Of a stretch of DNA of 5,677 bases, positions 1 to 5,677 are shown piece by piece. The first letter of the stretch is position 1. Every line of letters begins with the position of its first letter. The DNA lies in NCBI GenBank assembly GCA_027729865.1, contig JAQCBM010000140.1:1-5677 (forward strand). The letters are read 5' to 3'. The DNA comes from Actinomycetota bacterium. GTDB lineage: Bacteria; Actinomycetota; Actinomycetes; S36-B12. Made by a program: the position numbers and the translations under genes. The notes under the pieces were generated by a model that saw only the letters and a list, made by a program, of their open reading frames with translations, was not told the origin of the DNA and did no database searches.

Positions 1-61
1 TGGCGACGGTGGTCCGCTGCTGTTCTTCAAGGGCAGCCTCGGCGGCTTCTCCCCCGCGTGA
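1..61 (+). CDS. C-terminal end of an upstream protein (partial, possibly flavin-reductase-like)
   Basis: Reading from base 2, the frame gives 19 residues, GDGGPLLFFKGSLGGFSPA, and stops at TGA 59-61; the start lies outside the window. The stop overlaps the GTG start of the next gene in a GTGA tetranucleotide, the usual mark of a translationally coupled operon in high-GC bacteria, which is the main reason to believe this is a real gene end. The pattern P-L-hydrophobic-F-F-K/R-G-x-x-G near a C-terminus recalls the tail of flavin-reductase-like FMN-binding proteins (often PL(V/I)(Y/F)xRGRYG), but 19 residues are too few to assign a family. The flavin link is a guess. That the stretch is a coding end is fairly likely. 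Confidence 0.5.
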   Translation, partial: GDGGPLLFFKGSLGGFSPA

Positions 62-402
62 AACGCCTGACGCTCTCGGTTGTCGCCGATGTGGCGGTGA
101 TCATTGCCTTCGTTGCGATCGGCCGCGAGGAGCACAACTCGGGCAGCAGCATCGCTGGGGTGCTCGAGACCGCAGCGCCATTCCTGATCGCGCTCGCGAT
201 CGGCTGGCTGGCCACCCGGGCCTGGCAGAACCCGACCGGAGTGGGCCGTGGCCTCGGCATCTGGCTGGTGACGATCCTCGCCGGCATGAACCTTCGTCAT
301 TACGTCTTCGACGACGGCACCGCCACCGCATTCATCATCGTCGCGAGCGCGTTCACGCTGGCGGGATTGATCGGTTGGCGGTTGCTCGCCGGGCGATTGT
401 GA
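58..402 (+). CDS. DUF3054 family small integral membrane protein
   Basis: A 114-residue hydrophobic protein with four likely membrane helices at about residues 4-21, 38-55, 65-83 and 90-110. Features I associate with DUF3054 are an aspartate within the first helix (D11), the GREEH sequence just after it (22-26; GRxxH in the family), a P-F-hydrophobic second helix ending in GWLATRAW (49-56), and a T-x-x-x-GMxLR sequence in the third helix (72-80). The length suits the family, usually about 110-130 residues. The biochemical role is unknown; it should sit in the cytoplasmic membrane. The GTG start is the only start codon available in this frame within the window and overlaps the preceding stop. 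There is no strong Shine-Dalgarno sequence, which fits translation by coupling. It looks like a normal chromosomal gene, unrelated to the defence genes downstream. Confidence 0.8.
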   Translation: MKRLTLSVVADVAVIIAFVAIGREEHNSGSSIAGVLETAAPFLIALAIGWLATRAWQNPTGVGRGLGIWLVTILAGMNLRHYVFDDGTATAFIIVASAFTLAGLIGWRLLAGRL

Positions 403-451
403 CACCGCGCCTCGCTAGAGCGGCCGCACAGAACAGGACCACGTTGAACTT

Positions 452-480
452 GAGGGCCATCTCGGCCTCTGCGTCCAGAG
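452..480 (+). terminator. weak hairpins downstream of the DUF3054 gene, possible terminator
   Basis: Two mutually exclusive stems are visible. GAGGGCC (452-458) can pair with GGCCTC (464-469), with one bulged G and a 5-base loop. CTCTG (467-471) pairs perfectly with CAGAG (476-480) across a 4-base loop. Both lie about 50-80 bases after the DUF3054 stop. No T-run follows, so this is not a classical intrinsic terminator. Terminators lacking a T-run have been proposed in Actinobacteria, which keeps the idea open. The stems are short enough to arise by chance. Confidence 0.2.
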
Positions 481-506
481 TGGGCTAAGTGGCACTTCCA
501 AAATCT

Positions 507-516
507 GCTGATCAGC
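507..516. repeat. 10-base perfect palindrome GCTGATCAGC
   Basis: A gap-free self-complementary decamer lies in the intergenic region, about 220 bases before the helicase start. It could be a binding site for a dimeric regulator or a chance palindrome. It is too far upstream to act as a simple operator for the candidate promoter at 679-716. No second copy was noticed in the window. Confidence 0.25.
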
Positions 517-678
517 CCAGCGAGCTAGGAAGTTCGAGCCCGCGCTATCCATTCGCTGACCTACGCCTTGTGGTGTGTAAGGGGGCTAGCTCACTCCCAC
601 CAATACTGATTTGTGCTGGTGCTCTTCCAGCCGGTGGCCCGCGGTGCTTGCAGATTTCCCGCCTGCATCACTGGGCTC

Positions 679-716
679 TTCGGACTGTGACACCCCGCAC
701 CTACAGTAAGTATCAG
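679..716 (+). promoter_or_regulatory. candidate promoter for the helicase-methyltransferase operon
   Basis: Two overlapping weak sigma-70-like arrangements can be drawn. GTGACA (687-692) with TATCAG (711-716) and an 18-base spacer matches 9 of 12 consensus positions, but would place the transcript start almost on the Shine-Dalgarno sequence. TTCGGA (679-684) with TACAGT (702-707) and a 17-base spacer matches 7 of 12 and leaves a slightly longer leader. Neither is strong. A promoter somewhere in 403-732 is expected because the operon's first gene follows a 330-base gap. Confidence 0.2.
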
Positions 717-722
717 CAAGCC

Positions 723-728
723 GGAGGG
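723..728 (+). promoter_or_regulatory. ribosome binding site of drmD
   Basis: GGAGGG sits 4 bases before the GTG start at 733, a strong match to the anti-Shine-Dalgarno sequence. The frame has no other start codon between its upstream stop (TGA 688-690) and 733. Together these fix the start of the helicase. Confidence 0.75.
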
Positions 729-732
729 CGCC

Positions 733-3700
733 GTGGCGGTCACAGAGGACATACGCATTCCCGAAAAGGGGCAACTCGTCGTTGTCCGCGATCGACATTG
801 GGTAGTCGCCGACGTCCTCACTGGCGCCGTACCAACAGATGAGGTGGCGGCTGCCGACGCCGGGGTGCAGCATCTCGTGTCTCTGGTTTCCGTCGAAGAC
901 GACGGAAACGCTGATGACCTTCAGGTCGTCTGGCAGGTCGAGCCGGGCACCGAGATTCTCGAGACCGCGACCTTGCCTGAACCCAAAGAAGGCGGGTTCG
1001 ATGACCCCAACCGCTTGGCAGCGTTCCTCGACGCAGTCCGGTGGGGGGCCGTGACCTCGGTCGATGCCGGTGCGCTTCAGGCGCCCTTCCGGTCCGGCAT
1101 CCAGATTGAGGACTACCAGCTCGACCCGGTGGTGCGGGCACTGCGGATGCCTCGGGTCAATCTGCTCGTCGCCGATGACGTCGGCTTGGGGAAGACGATC
1201 GAGGCAGGACTGGTGATCCAGGAACTCCTGCTCCGTCACCGTGCCCGCACCGTGCTCATCGCCTGCCCCGCGTCGCTGTGCCTGAAATGGCAAGCCGAAA
1301 TGGCCGAGAAGTTCGGCCTCGACTTCCGCGTCGTCGACTCCGAGATGCTGCGTGACCTGCGCCGTACGCGAGGGCTGGGTGCCAACCCGTTCCGCGTGTT
1401 TCCCCGTCTCATCGTCTCGATCGACTGGTTGAAGCGCCCACGTGCCATGGGTCTGCTCCGCCAGGTGCTGCCCGCCGATTCCCACACCTACCCGCGCCGA
1501 TTCGACCTGCTGGTCATCGACGAGGTCCACCAGTGTGCCCCGTCCGGTCGCGGCCGCTACGCCATCGACTCACAGCGCACGACAGCCATCCGTGAGATCG
1601 CACCGCATTTCGAACATCGGTTGTTTCTCTCGGCCACACCTCACAACGGGTACACCGAATCGTTCACCGCTCTCCTCGAACTGCTCGACCCGCAGCGTTT
1701 CGCTCGCGGTGTCATGCCCAGGCCCGAGACCCTCGCATCGGCGGTTGTTCGCCGATTGAAAGACGACATCGTCAACCCCGACGGGTCTCGCCGGTTTGCC
1801 CGTCGAGTCATCGAACCACTCGAAGTCGACTTCCCCGACGATGAAGTCGAAGTGCACGCAGCCCTGCGTGAGTACACGCGTCTACGTCGAGAACAGGCCA
1901 ACGCCAAAGGTCTGAAAGGCACATCGGATCTGGTGGCGCTTCTCCTCAAGAAGCGGCTCTTCTCCTCCCCGGCAGCGTTCCGCTCCACCCTCGAGCTGCA
2001 TCTCGCCTCACTGCAACGAGCCGGTCACGGTGCAGGCGCCGACGTGGAGACACTTTTCGACCGTCTCGACGACGACTGGGACGACGACGACGCGCTCGCC
2101 GCCGCCGAGGAGGACGCCCTGTCAGCGGCGGCGGCACACTCGGCCGCGGTCACCAAAGAACAAAGAGCGCTCCTCGACAAGATGTCATCGTGGGCGGCGC
2201 TCAACTCCCGACGCGTGGACGCCAAAACGAAGCGTCTCGTGGATTGGCTCCAGGAGACGTGCTGCCCGACGCAGAGACGCAACGGCGAGCGGGTGTGGAA
2301 CGACGAGCGGGTCATCGTCTTCACCGAGTACCGCGCCACACAGATGTACCTGCAGGAGATGTTCGAGATCGCCGGCCTCGGAGGCGACCGCCTCGCACTC
2401 ATGTACGGCGGGATGGACACCGACACCCGGGAGCGCATCAAAGCAGAGTTCCAACACGACCCAGCGCTCCGCCCGGTCCGGATCCTGCTCGCGACCGACG
2501 CAGCCAGCGAAGGCATCGATCTTCAGAAGCACTGTCACAGACTCGTCCACGTTGAGGTCCCGTTTTCACCGACCAAACTGGAGCAGCGCAATGGTCGCGT
2601 CGACCGTCACGGCCAGCCCGCCGACCAGGTTTTGATCCACCACTTCGTTCCAAAAGGCTGGCGTGACGCCACCCCCGAACAGTGGCAGGGGGTGGCGGCC
2701 GGAACTCTCGAGGCGGACCTCGCGTTTCTCTCACTCATCGCCCGCAAGGTCGACACCATCCGCAACGACCTCGGTGCCGCCGGACCGGTGCTCGCCGAAC
2801 AGGTCGAGTCAGCGATGCTCGGCCGACGTGCCGACCCCGCTGCTGTGGCCCCAGCCGATAAGGGCAAGGCAGCCAGAGCCTTGAACCGTCTCGAACGCGA
2901 TCTGCGGGAACGCATCTCGGAACTCCGCAACCAACTCGACCTGAGCATCGAGGAACTGCACCTCAGCCCCGCCAGCGTCGAAAGGGTCGTCTCGGTCGGC
3001 TTGGATCTCGCCAACCAGCCACCGCTGCGACCGACCGTTTTGGAACGTTCCGGCGGTGCGGTCGACGTGTTCGAGGTGCCCCAACTCACCCGCTCATGGG
3101 CGTCAGCCACCCGCGACCTGTACGACCCGATCGCCGACGTCGTTCGACCCGTCACGTTCAACAACAGCGTCGCTGCCGACGCCGACGACGTGGTGCTGGC
3201 TCACCTCAACCACCGTCTGGTGGCACAGGCCATGCGTACCCTGCGCGCCGAAATCTGGTCGTCCGGCGCCGAAGTGAGAATGGGTCGAGTGTCCGCCCGA
3301 ATCGGCGGACCCGAACTCACCGACCTCGGGGTTGTCGCACACGCACGACTGGTCCTCGTCGGCGGCGACGGTCGTCGTCTCCATGAAGAGGTCATCACCG
3401 CCGGCGGTCGAGTGCGCAAAGGCAGCTACGCCCGCTGGAACATCGGTGAAACCGATCAGGCGGTCCGAGCCGCCGGCTATGAACGAGCCGGCGCCCGAGC
3501 CGAAGCCGAGATCATCTCGCTGTGGCCCAAAGTCGCCGAAGGCGTCTACGCGGCGCTGGAGACCCGTGCCGCGGACCGTGTCGAATCGCTGCGCAAACGA
3601 TTGGCGGACCGCGAAGCCGCCGACGCGGCCACCAACACCGCAGGCCTCACTGACCTTCGCGACACGCTCGGCACTGAACTGGCCCGAATCACGGGGGAGG

Positions 3701-3906
3701 AGAAGGGGCAGCTCACCCTCGATTTCAACCCGGAGGAACGTTCCCAGTTCGAACGTGACGCAGACGCCCTGCAGAGGCGCCTCGACGAGATCCCTGATGA
3801 GATCGAGCGTGAAGTCGCGGCGGTGCGTGCCCGTTATGCCGCCCCAACACCGCGGCTGTTCCCTGCCGCGGTCGAGTTCCTCTATCCCGCAGGTGGTGTG
3901 AAGTGA
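733..3906 (+). CDS. drmD: SNF2-family helicase, probable DISARM protein DrmD
   Basis: A cytosolic 1057-residue superfamily-2 DNA-dependent ATPase of the SNF2/RapA type. Visible motifs: Q-like region YQLDPVVRAL (128-137); Walker A DDVGLGKT (148-155, K154); motif Ia CPASLCLKW (178-186); Walker B DEVH (263-266); motif III LSATPHNG (299-306); motif IV VIVFTEY (527-533); motif V ATDAASEGIDLQ (587-598); motif VI EQRNGRVDRHGQ (617-628), with R622 and R625 as likely arginine fingers. Both RecA-like lobes therefore look intact. An acidic stretch (446-453) lies in the linker between them. Residues from about 640 on form a long tail with predicted coiled-coil segments near 712-745 and 940-1035. About 1000 residues, this motif set and an overlapping adenine methyltransferase gene point to DrmD, the helicase of class 1 DISARM, thought to help the system act on unmodified phage DNA. 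It is the first gene of its operon. Alternatives are a RapA-like helicase of another restriction-linked system; the SNF2 assignment itself is near certain. Confidence 0.8.
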   Translation: MAVTEDIRIPEKGQLVVVRDRHWVVADVLTGAVPTDEVAAADAGVQHLVSLVSVEDDGNADDLQVVWQVEPGTEILETATLPEPKEGGFDDPNRLAAFLDAVRWGAVTSVDAGALQAPFRSGIQIEDYQLDPVVRALRMPRVNLLVADDVGLGKTIEAGLVIQELLLRHRARTVLIACPASLCLKWQAEMAEKFGLDFRVVDSEMLRDLRRTRGLGANPFRVFPRLIVSIDWLKRPRAMGLLRQVLPADSHTYPRRFDLLVIDEVHQCAPSGRGRYAIDSQRTTAIREIAPHFEHRLFLSATPHNGYTESFTALLELLDPQRFARGVMPRPETLASAVVRRLKDDIVNPDGSRRFARRVIEPLEVDFPDDEVEVHAALREYTRLRREQANAKGLKGTSDLVALLLKKRLFSSPAAFRSTLELHLASLQRAGHGAGADVETLFDRLDDDWDDDDALAAAEEDALSAAAAHSAAVTKEQRALLDKMSSWAALNSRRVDAKTKRLVDWLQETCCPTQRRNGERVWNDERVIVFTEYRATQMYLQEMFEIAGLGGDRLALMYGGMDTDTRERIKAEFQHDPALRPVRILLATDAASEGIDLQKHCHRLVHVEVPFSPTKLEQRNGRVDRHGQPADQVLIHHFVPKGWRDATPEQWQGVAAGTLEADLAFLSLIARKVDTIRNDLGAAGPVLAEQVESAMLGRRADPAAVAPADKGKAARALNRLERDLRERISELRNQLDLSIEELHLSPASVERVVSVGLDLANQPPLRPTVLERSGGAVDVFEVPQLTRSWASATRDLYDPIADVVRPVTFNNSVAADADDVVLAHLNHRLVAQAMRTLRAEIWSSGAEVRMGRVSARIGGPELTDLGVVAHARLVLVGGDGRRLHEEVITAGGRVRKGSYARWNIGETDQAVRAAGYERAGARAEAEIISLWPKVAEGVYAALETRAADRVESLRKRLADREAADAATNTAGLTDLRDTLGTELARITGEEKGQLTLDFNPEERSQFERDADALQRRLDEIPDEIEREVAAVRARYAAPTPRLFPAAVEFLYPAGGVK
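3891..3906 (+). promoter_or_regulatory. ribosome binding site and GTGA stop-start overlap of drmD and drmMI
   Basis: AGGTGG (3891-3896) lies 6 bases before GTG 3903-3905, and the helicase stop TGA is 3904-3906. The 4-base overlap implies coupled translation, giving linked amounts of helicase and methyltransferase. No start codon lies in frame in the bases just upstream, which supports this start. Confidence 0.6.
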
Positions 3907-5677
3907 GTCGCGCAGTCGCCTACCGACATGCGGACTGGTTGTCCCTTGTCGAACCGACCGGAGGGTTCCTCACCATCCCCGTCCTCAACCGTGCGTTTCC
4001 CAATGGCCTCGACAGGGTGGCAATCGACACCAGAGCGCAGGTTCGCGCCGGGTTGCTCGGTGACCTGCGTGACGCTGCGACCGCGACGTCGTGGATCGAC
4101 TGGGTGCTGGGAGATCTCCTCGGCTGGGGTGCCCGACTGCGAAGCGGACCGCAGGTCCCGGCCACCCTGACTCACGTTGTGGGCGAGCACCACGCCGTGC
4201 TGCGCCCCGATGATGTTCTCGTCGAACCCGACGACGATGGTGAGAGCCCGCGGGCGCTGGTGTGCCGCTGGCCACTTGGCACTGACCTCCATGCGAAACT
4301 GCCCGGAGACCGCTGGTCCGCGGGACCTGTGGAGCGGATGTCGCTGTTGTGCCGCGCCACCGGGGTCCCCGTCGGTGTCGTCACCGACGGCAACGAATGG
4401 GTACTGGTGTGGTCACCCACCGAGGCCTCGCCGGGCACCGCCCGATTCTTCGCCAGTCTTTTCAGCGAGGAACCCGCCCTACTTGACGCCTTCTGGTCAC
4501 TCCTGGGCGCCAAACGATTCTTCTCGGTCGCACCCTCTGACACTCTCGAAGCGCTGCTCCGTGAATCAGCGACCGCACAGGAAGTCGTCGCCGACCAACT
4601 CGGCCGGCAGGTTCGGGCAGCGGTCGAGATGCTCATCGCCGCCATCAGCCGCGCCAACCGGGAACGTGATGGTGCCCTGCTCGCCGGACACACCGAAACC
4701 GAGATCTACACCGCCGCCGTCACGGTCATGATGCGACTCGTGTTCCTCCTTTTCGCCGAGGAACGTGGTCTCCTTCCCCTCGATGACGACCTCTACGCCC
4801 GATCGTATGCGCTGAGCACCTTGCGCGACTCGCTCCAAGCCGAACGAGACTTGAACGGCGAGGAACCTCTCGAGCGGCGCGCCACCGCTTGGACACGGAT
4901 CCTCGCTCTGTTCCGCGCCGTCCACGGTGGGACTACCCACGAGGACCTCCGCATCCCACCGTATGGCGGTCGACTCTTCGATCCCGATCGATTCGTGTTC
5001 CTCGAGGGCCGCACCCCCGGTGTCACCTGGCGTCACGCCGAGTCACACCCGATCCCGGTCGACGACCTGACCGTGCTCGCCATGCTCACCCAACTGCAGG
5101 TGCTCGAGTTCAGAGAAGGCGGTGTGCGCGAGGCACGCCTTCTCAGCTACCGAACCCTCGAGGTCGAACAGATCGGCCACGTCTACGAAGGCCTCCTCGA
5201 CCACTCGGTTCGCGTCGTCACAGAAACCACCGTCGGACTTGTTGGGAAGGCCGGCGACGAACCCGAGGTGCCACTGGCCGAGTTGGAGACTCACGCAGCA
5301 CTCGGCAGGGAAGCGCTCATCACATGGCTTCGTCCGATCACGGGCAAGACACAGACCCAACTCGTCAAACTGCTCGATGCCGAACCAGGTGACGCTGACC
5401 GACAACTCCTCATCGTCGCTGTCGAGAACGACACCGCTCTGTCTGAACGTCTCATGCCATATGTCGCGCTGCTTCGCCGCGACCTTCGCGAACTGCCCAT
5501 CGTGTTGCTGTCCGGATCAGTCGTCGTCACTCAGACCTCGGCCCGCCGAGATGGCGGAATCGAGTACACGACTCGCTCGCTGGCGGATGAGGTCGCCGAG
5601 TACGCACTCCAACCCCTCGTCTACTCACCCGGACCGCAGGACACCGCCGACAGCGAGCAGTGGCAGCTGCGTTCCTC
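3903..5677 (+). CDS. drmMI: Eco57I-like N6-adenine DNA methyltransferase, probable DISARM protein DrmMI (N-terminal part)
   Basis: The frame stays open from GTG 3903 to the window edge, giving 591 codons plus two bases; the 3' end is missing. Landmarks of large Eco57I/PglX-like methyltransferases are clear: TDGNEWVLVW (161-170), as in the N-terminal domain of many restriction-modification proteins; an aromatic/acidic helix FLLFAEERGLLP (281-292); YGGRLFDPDRF (354-364); IGHVYEGLLD (424-433), which usually precedes the catalytic domain; and EYTTRSL (554-560), the counterpart of the YTPxxL sequence opening the S-adenosylmethionine-binding fold. The catalytic NPP(Y/F) motif and target-recognition region would lie beyond the edge, so activity cannot be judged. 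Family members are usually over 1000 residues. In class 1 DISARM this enzyme methylates adenine in host DNA, marking it as self. It overlaps the helicase gene by 4 bases and is surely co-transcribed. Alternatives are a type IIG or BREX-like methylase; the methyltransferase family is clear, the DISARM role depends on context. Confidence 0.78.
   Translation, partial: MSRAVAYRHADWLSLVEPTGGFLTIPVLNRAFPNGLDRVAIDTRAQVRAGLLGDLRDAATATSWIDWVLGDLLGWGARLRSGPQVPATLTHVVGEHHAVLRPDDVLVEPDDDGESPRALVCRWPLGTDLHAKLPGDRWSAGPVERMSLLCRATGVPVGVVTDGNEWVLVWSPTEASPGTARFFASLFSEEPALLDAFWSLLGAKRFFSVAPSDTLEALLRESATAQEVVADQLGRQVRAAVEMLIAAISRANRERDGALLAGHTETEIYTAAVTVMMRLVFLLFAEERGLLPLDDDLYARSYALSTLRDSLQAERDLNGEEPLERRATAWTRILALFRAVHGGTTHEDLRIPPYGGRLFDPDRFVFLEGRTPGVTWRHAESHPIPVDDLTVLAMLTQLQVLEFREGGVREARLLSYRTLEVEQIGHVYEGLLDHSVRVVTETTVGLVGKAGDEPEVPLAELETHAALGREALITWLRPITGKTQTQLVKLLDAEPGDADRQLLIVAVENDTALSERLMPYVALLRRDLRELPIVLLSGSVVVTQTSARRDGGIEYTTRSLADEVAEYALQPLVYSPGPQDTADSEQWQLRS

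Larger units (their letters stand above)
403..732. other. 330-base intergenic region between DUF3054 gene and helicase gene
   Basis: No convincing gene is present. Short open frames cross it on both strands, but their composition is that of shadow frames, with no family resemblance or ribosome site. It holds two overlapping weak hairpins (452-480), a 10-base perfect palindrome (507-516), a 5-base stem GCTGG/CCAGC with a 7-base loop (615-631), and weak promoter hexamers near 679-716. A TTCGAGCCC string at 533-541 resembles a tRNA T-loop, but its flanks do not form a T-stem, so no tRNA is called. The region probably contains the end of the DUF3054 transcript, the promoter of the helicase operon, and possibly the left boundary of an acquired defence locus. 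Confidence 0.6.

Noticed and set aside
9..488. 159-codon + strand frame overlapping the DUF3054 gene
   Set aside because: The product is rich in arginine, alanine and histidine, typical of a shifted frame of a GC-rich gene; the overlapping frame encodes a coherent four-helix membrane protein.
520..551. Possible tRNA 3' fragment or attachment site around TTCGAGCCC
   Set aside because: The bases flanking the putative T-loop (GGAAG and CCGCG) do not pair, and no acceptor stem or anticodon arm is present.
489..842. 117-codon + strand frame across the intergenic region into the helicase start
   Set aside because: It overlaps over 100 bases of the helicase gene, has no good ribosome site, and its product is low-complexity in its second half.
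586..1530. 314-codon open frame on the minus strand
   Set aside because: It runs antisense to the helicase N-terminal half, whose motifs are unmistakable in the + frame. Long antisense frames are expected in high-GC coding DNA, and the translation shows no family resemblance.
2025..2516. 163-codon minus-strand frame and the other long minus-strand frames inside drmD and drmMI
   Set aside because: All lie antisense to well-supported coding sequence, are rich in serine and arginine, and have no recognisable domains.
4889..5392. 167-codon + strand frame inside the methyltransferase gene
   Set aside because: It is a shifted frame of drmMI; its composition is arginine and proline-rich, and the correct frame carries conserved methyltransferase landmarks on both sides.

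Overview
The window comes from a high-GC bacterium, most likely an actinobacterium. The basis is strong G/C third-position bias, GTG starts for all three genes whose start is visible, overlapping stop/start codons, and a DUF3054-family membrane protein, which is common in Actinobacteria. I cannot place it to genus.

Layout, all on the + strand: (1) bases 1-61 hold the last 19 codons of an upstream gene whose tail loosely resembles a flavin-reductase-like protein. (2) Bases 58-402 encode a complete small DUF3054 membrane protein, joined to the upstream gene by a 4-base GTGA overlap. (3) Bases 403-732 are a 330-base gene-free stretch with weak hairpins, a 10-base palindrome and weak promoter-like hexamers, ending in a clear Shine-Dalgarno sequence. 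(4) Bases 733-3906 encode a 1057-residue SNF2-type helicase with a full set of motifs, best matched to DrmD of class 1 DISARM. (5) From 3903 to the window edge runs the first 591 codons of a large Eco57I-like N6-adenine methyltransferase, best matched to DrmMI. It starts in a second GTGA overlap and is cut off just after the sequence that leads into the methyltransferase domain.

The helicase-methyltransferase pair in this order is how class 1 DISARM anti-phage loci begin. In that system DrmMI marks host DNA by adenine methylation, while DrmD acts with the DrmA helicase, DrmB (DUF1998) and DrmC (phospholipase-D fold) against unmodified incoming DNA. drmA, drmB and drmC are not in this window, so DISARM is an inference from two genes. 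The left part looks like ordinary chromosome, and the edge of the defence locus probably lies in 403-732. I see no RNA gene, CRISPR array, insertion sequence or convincing attachment site.
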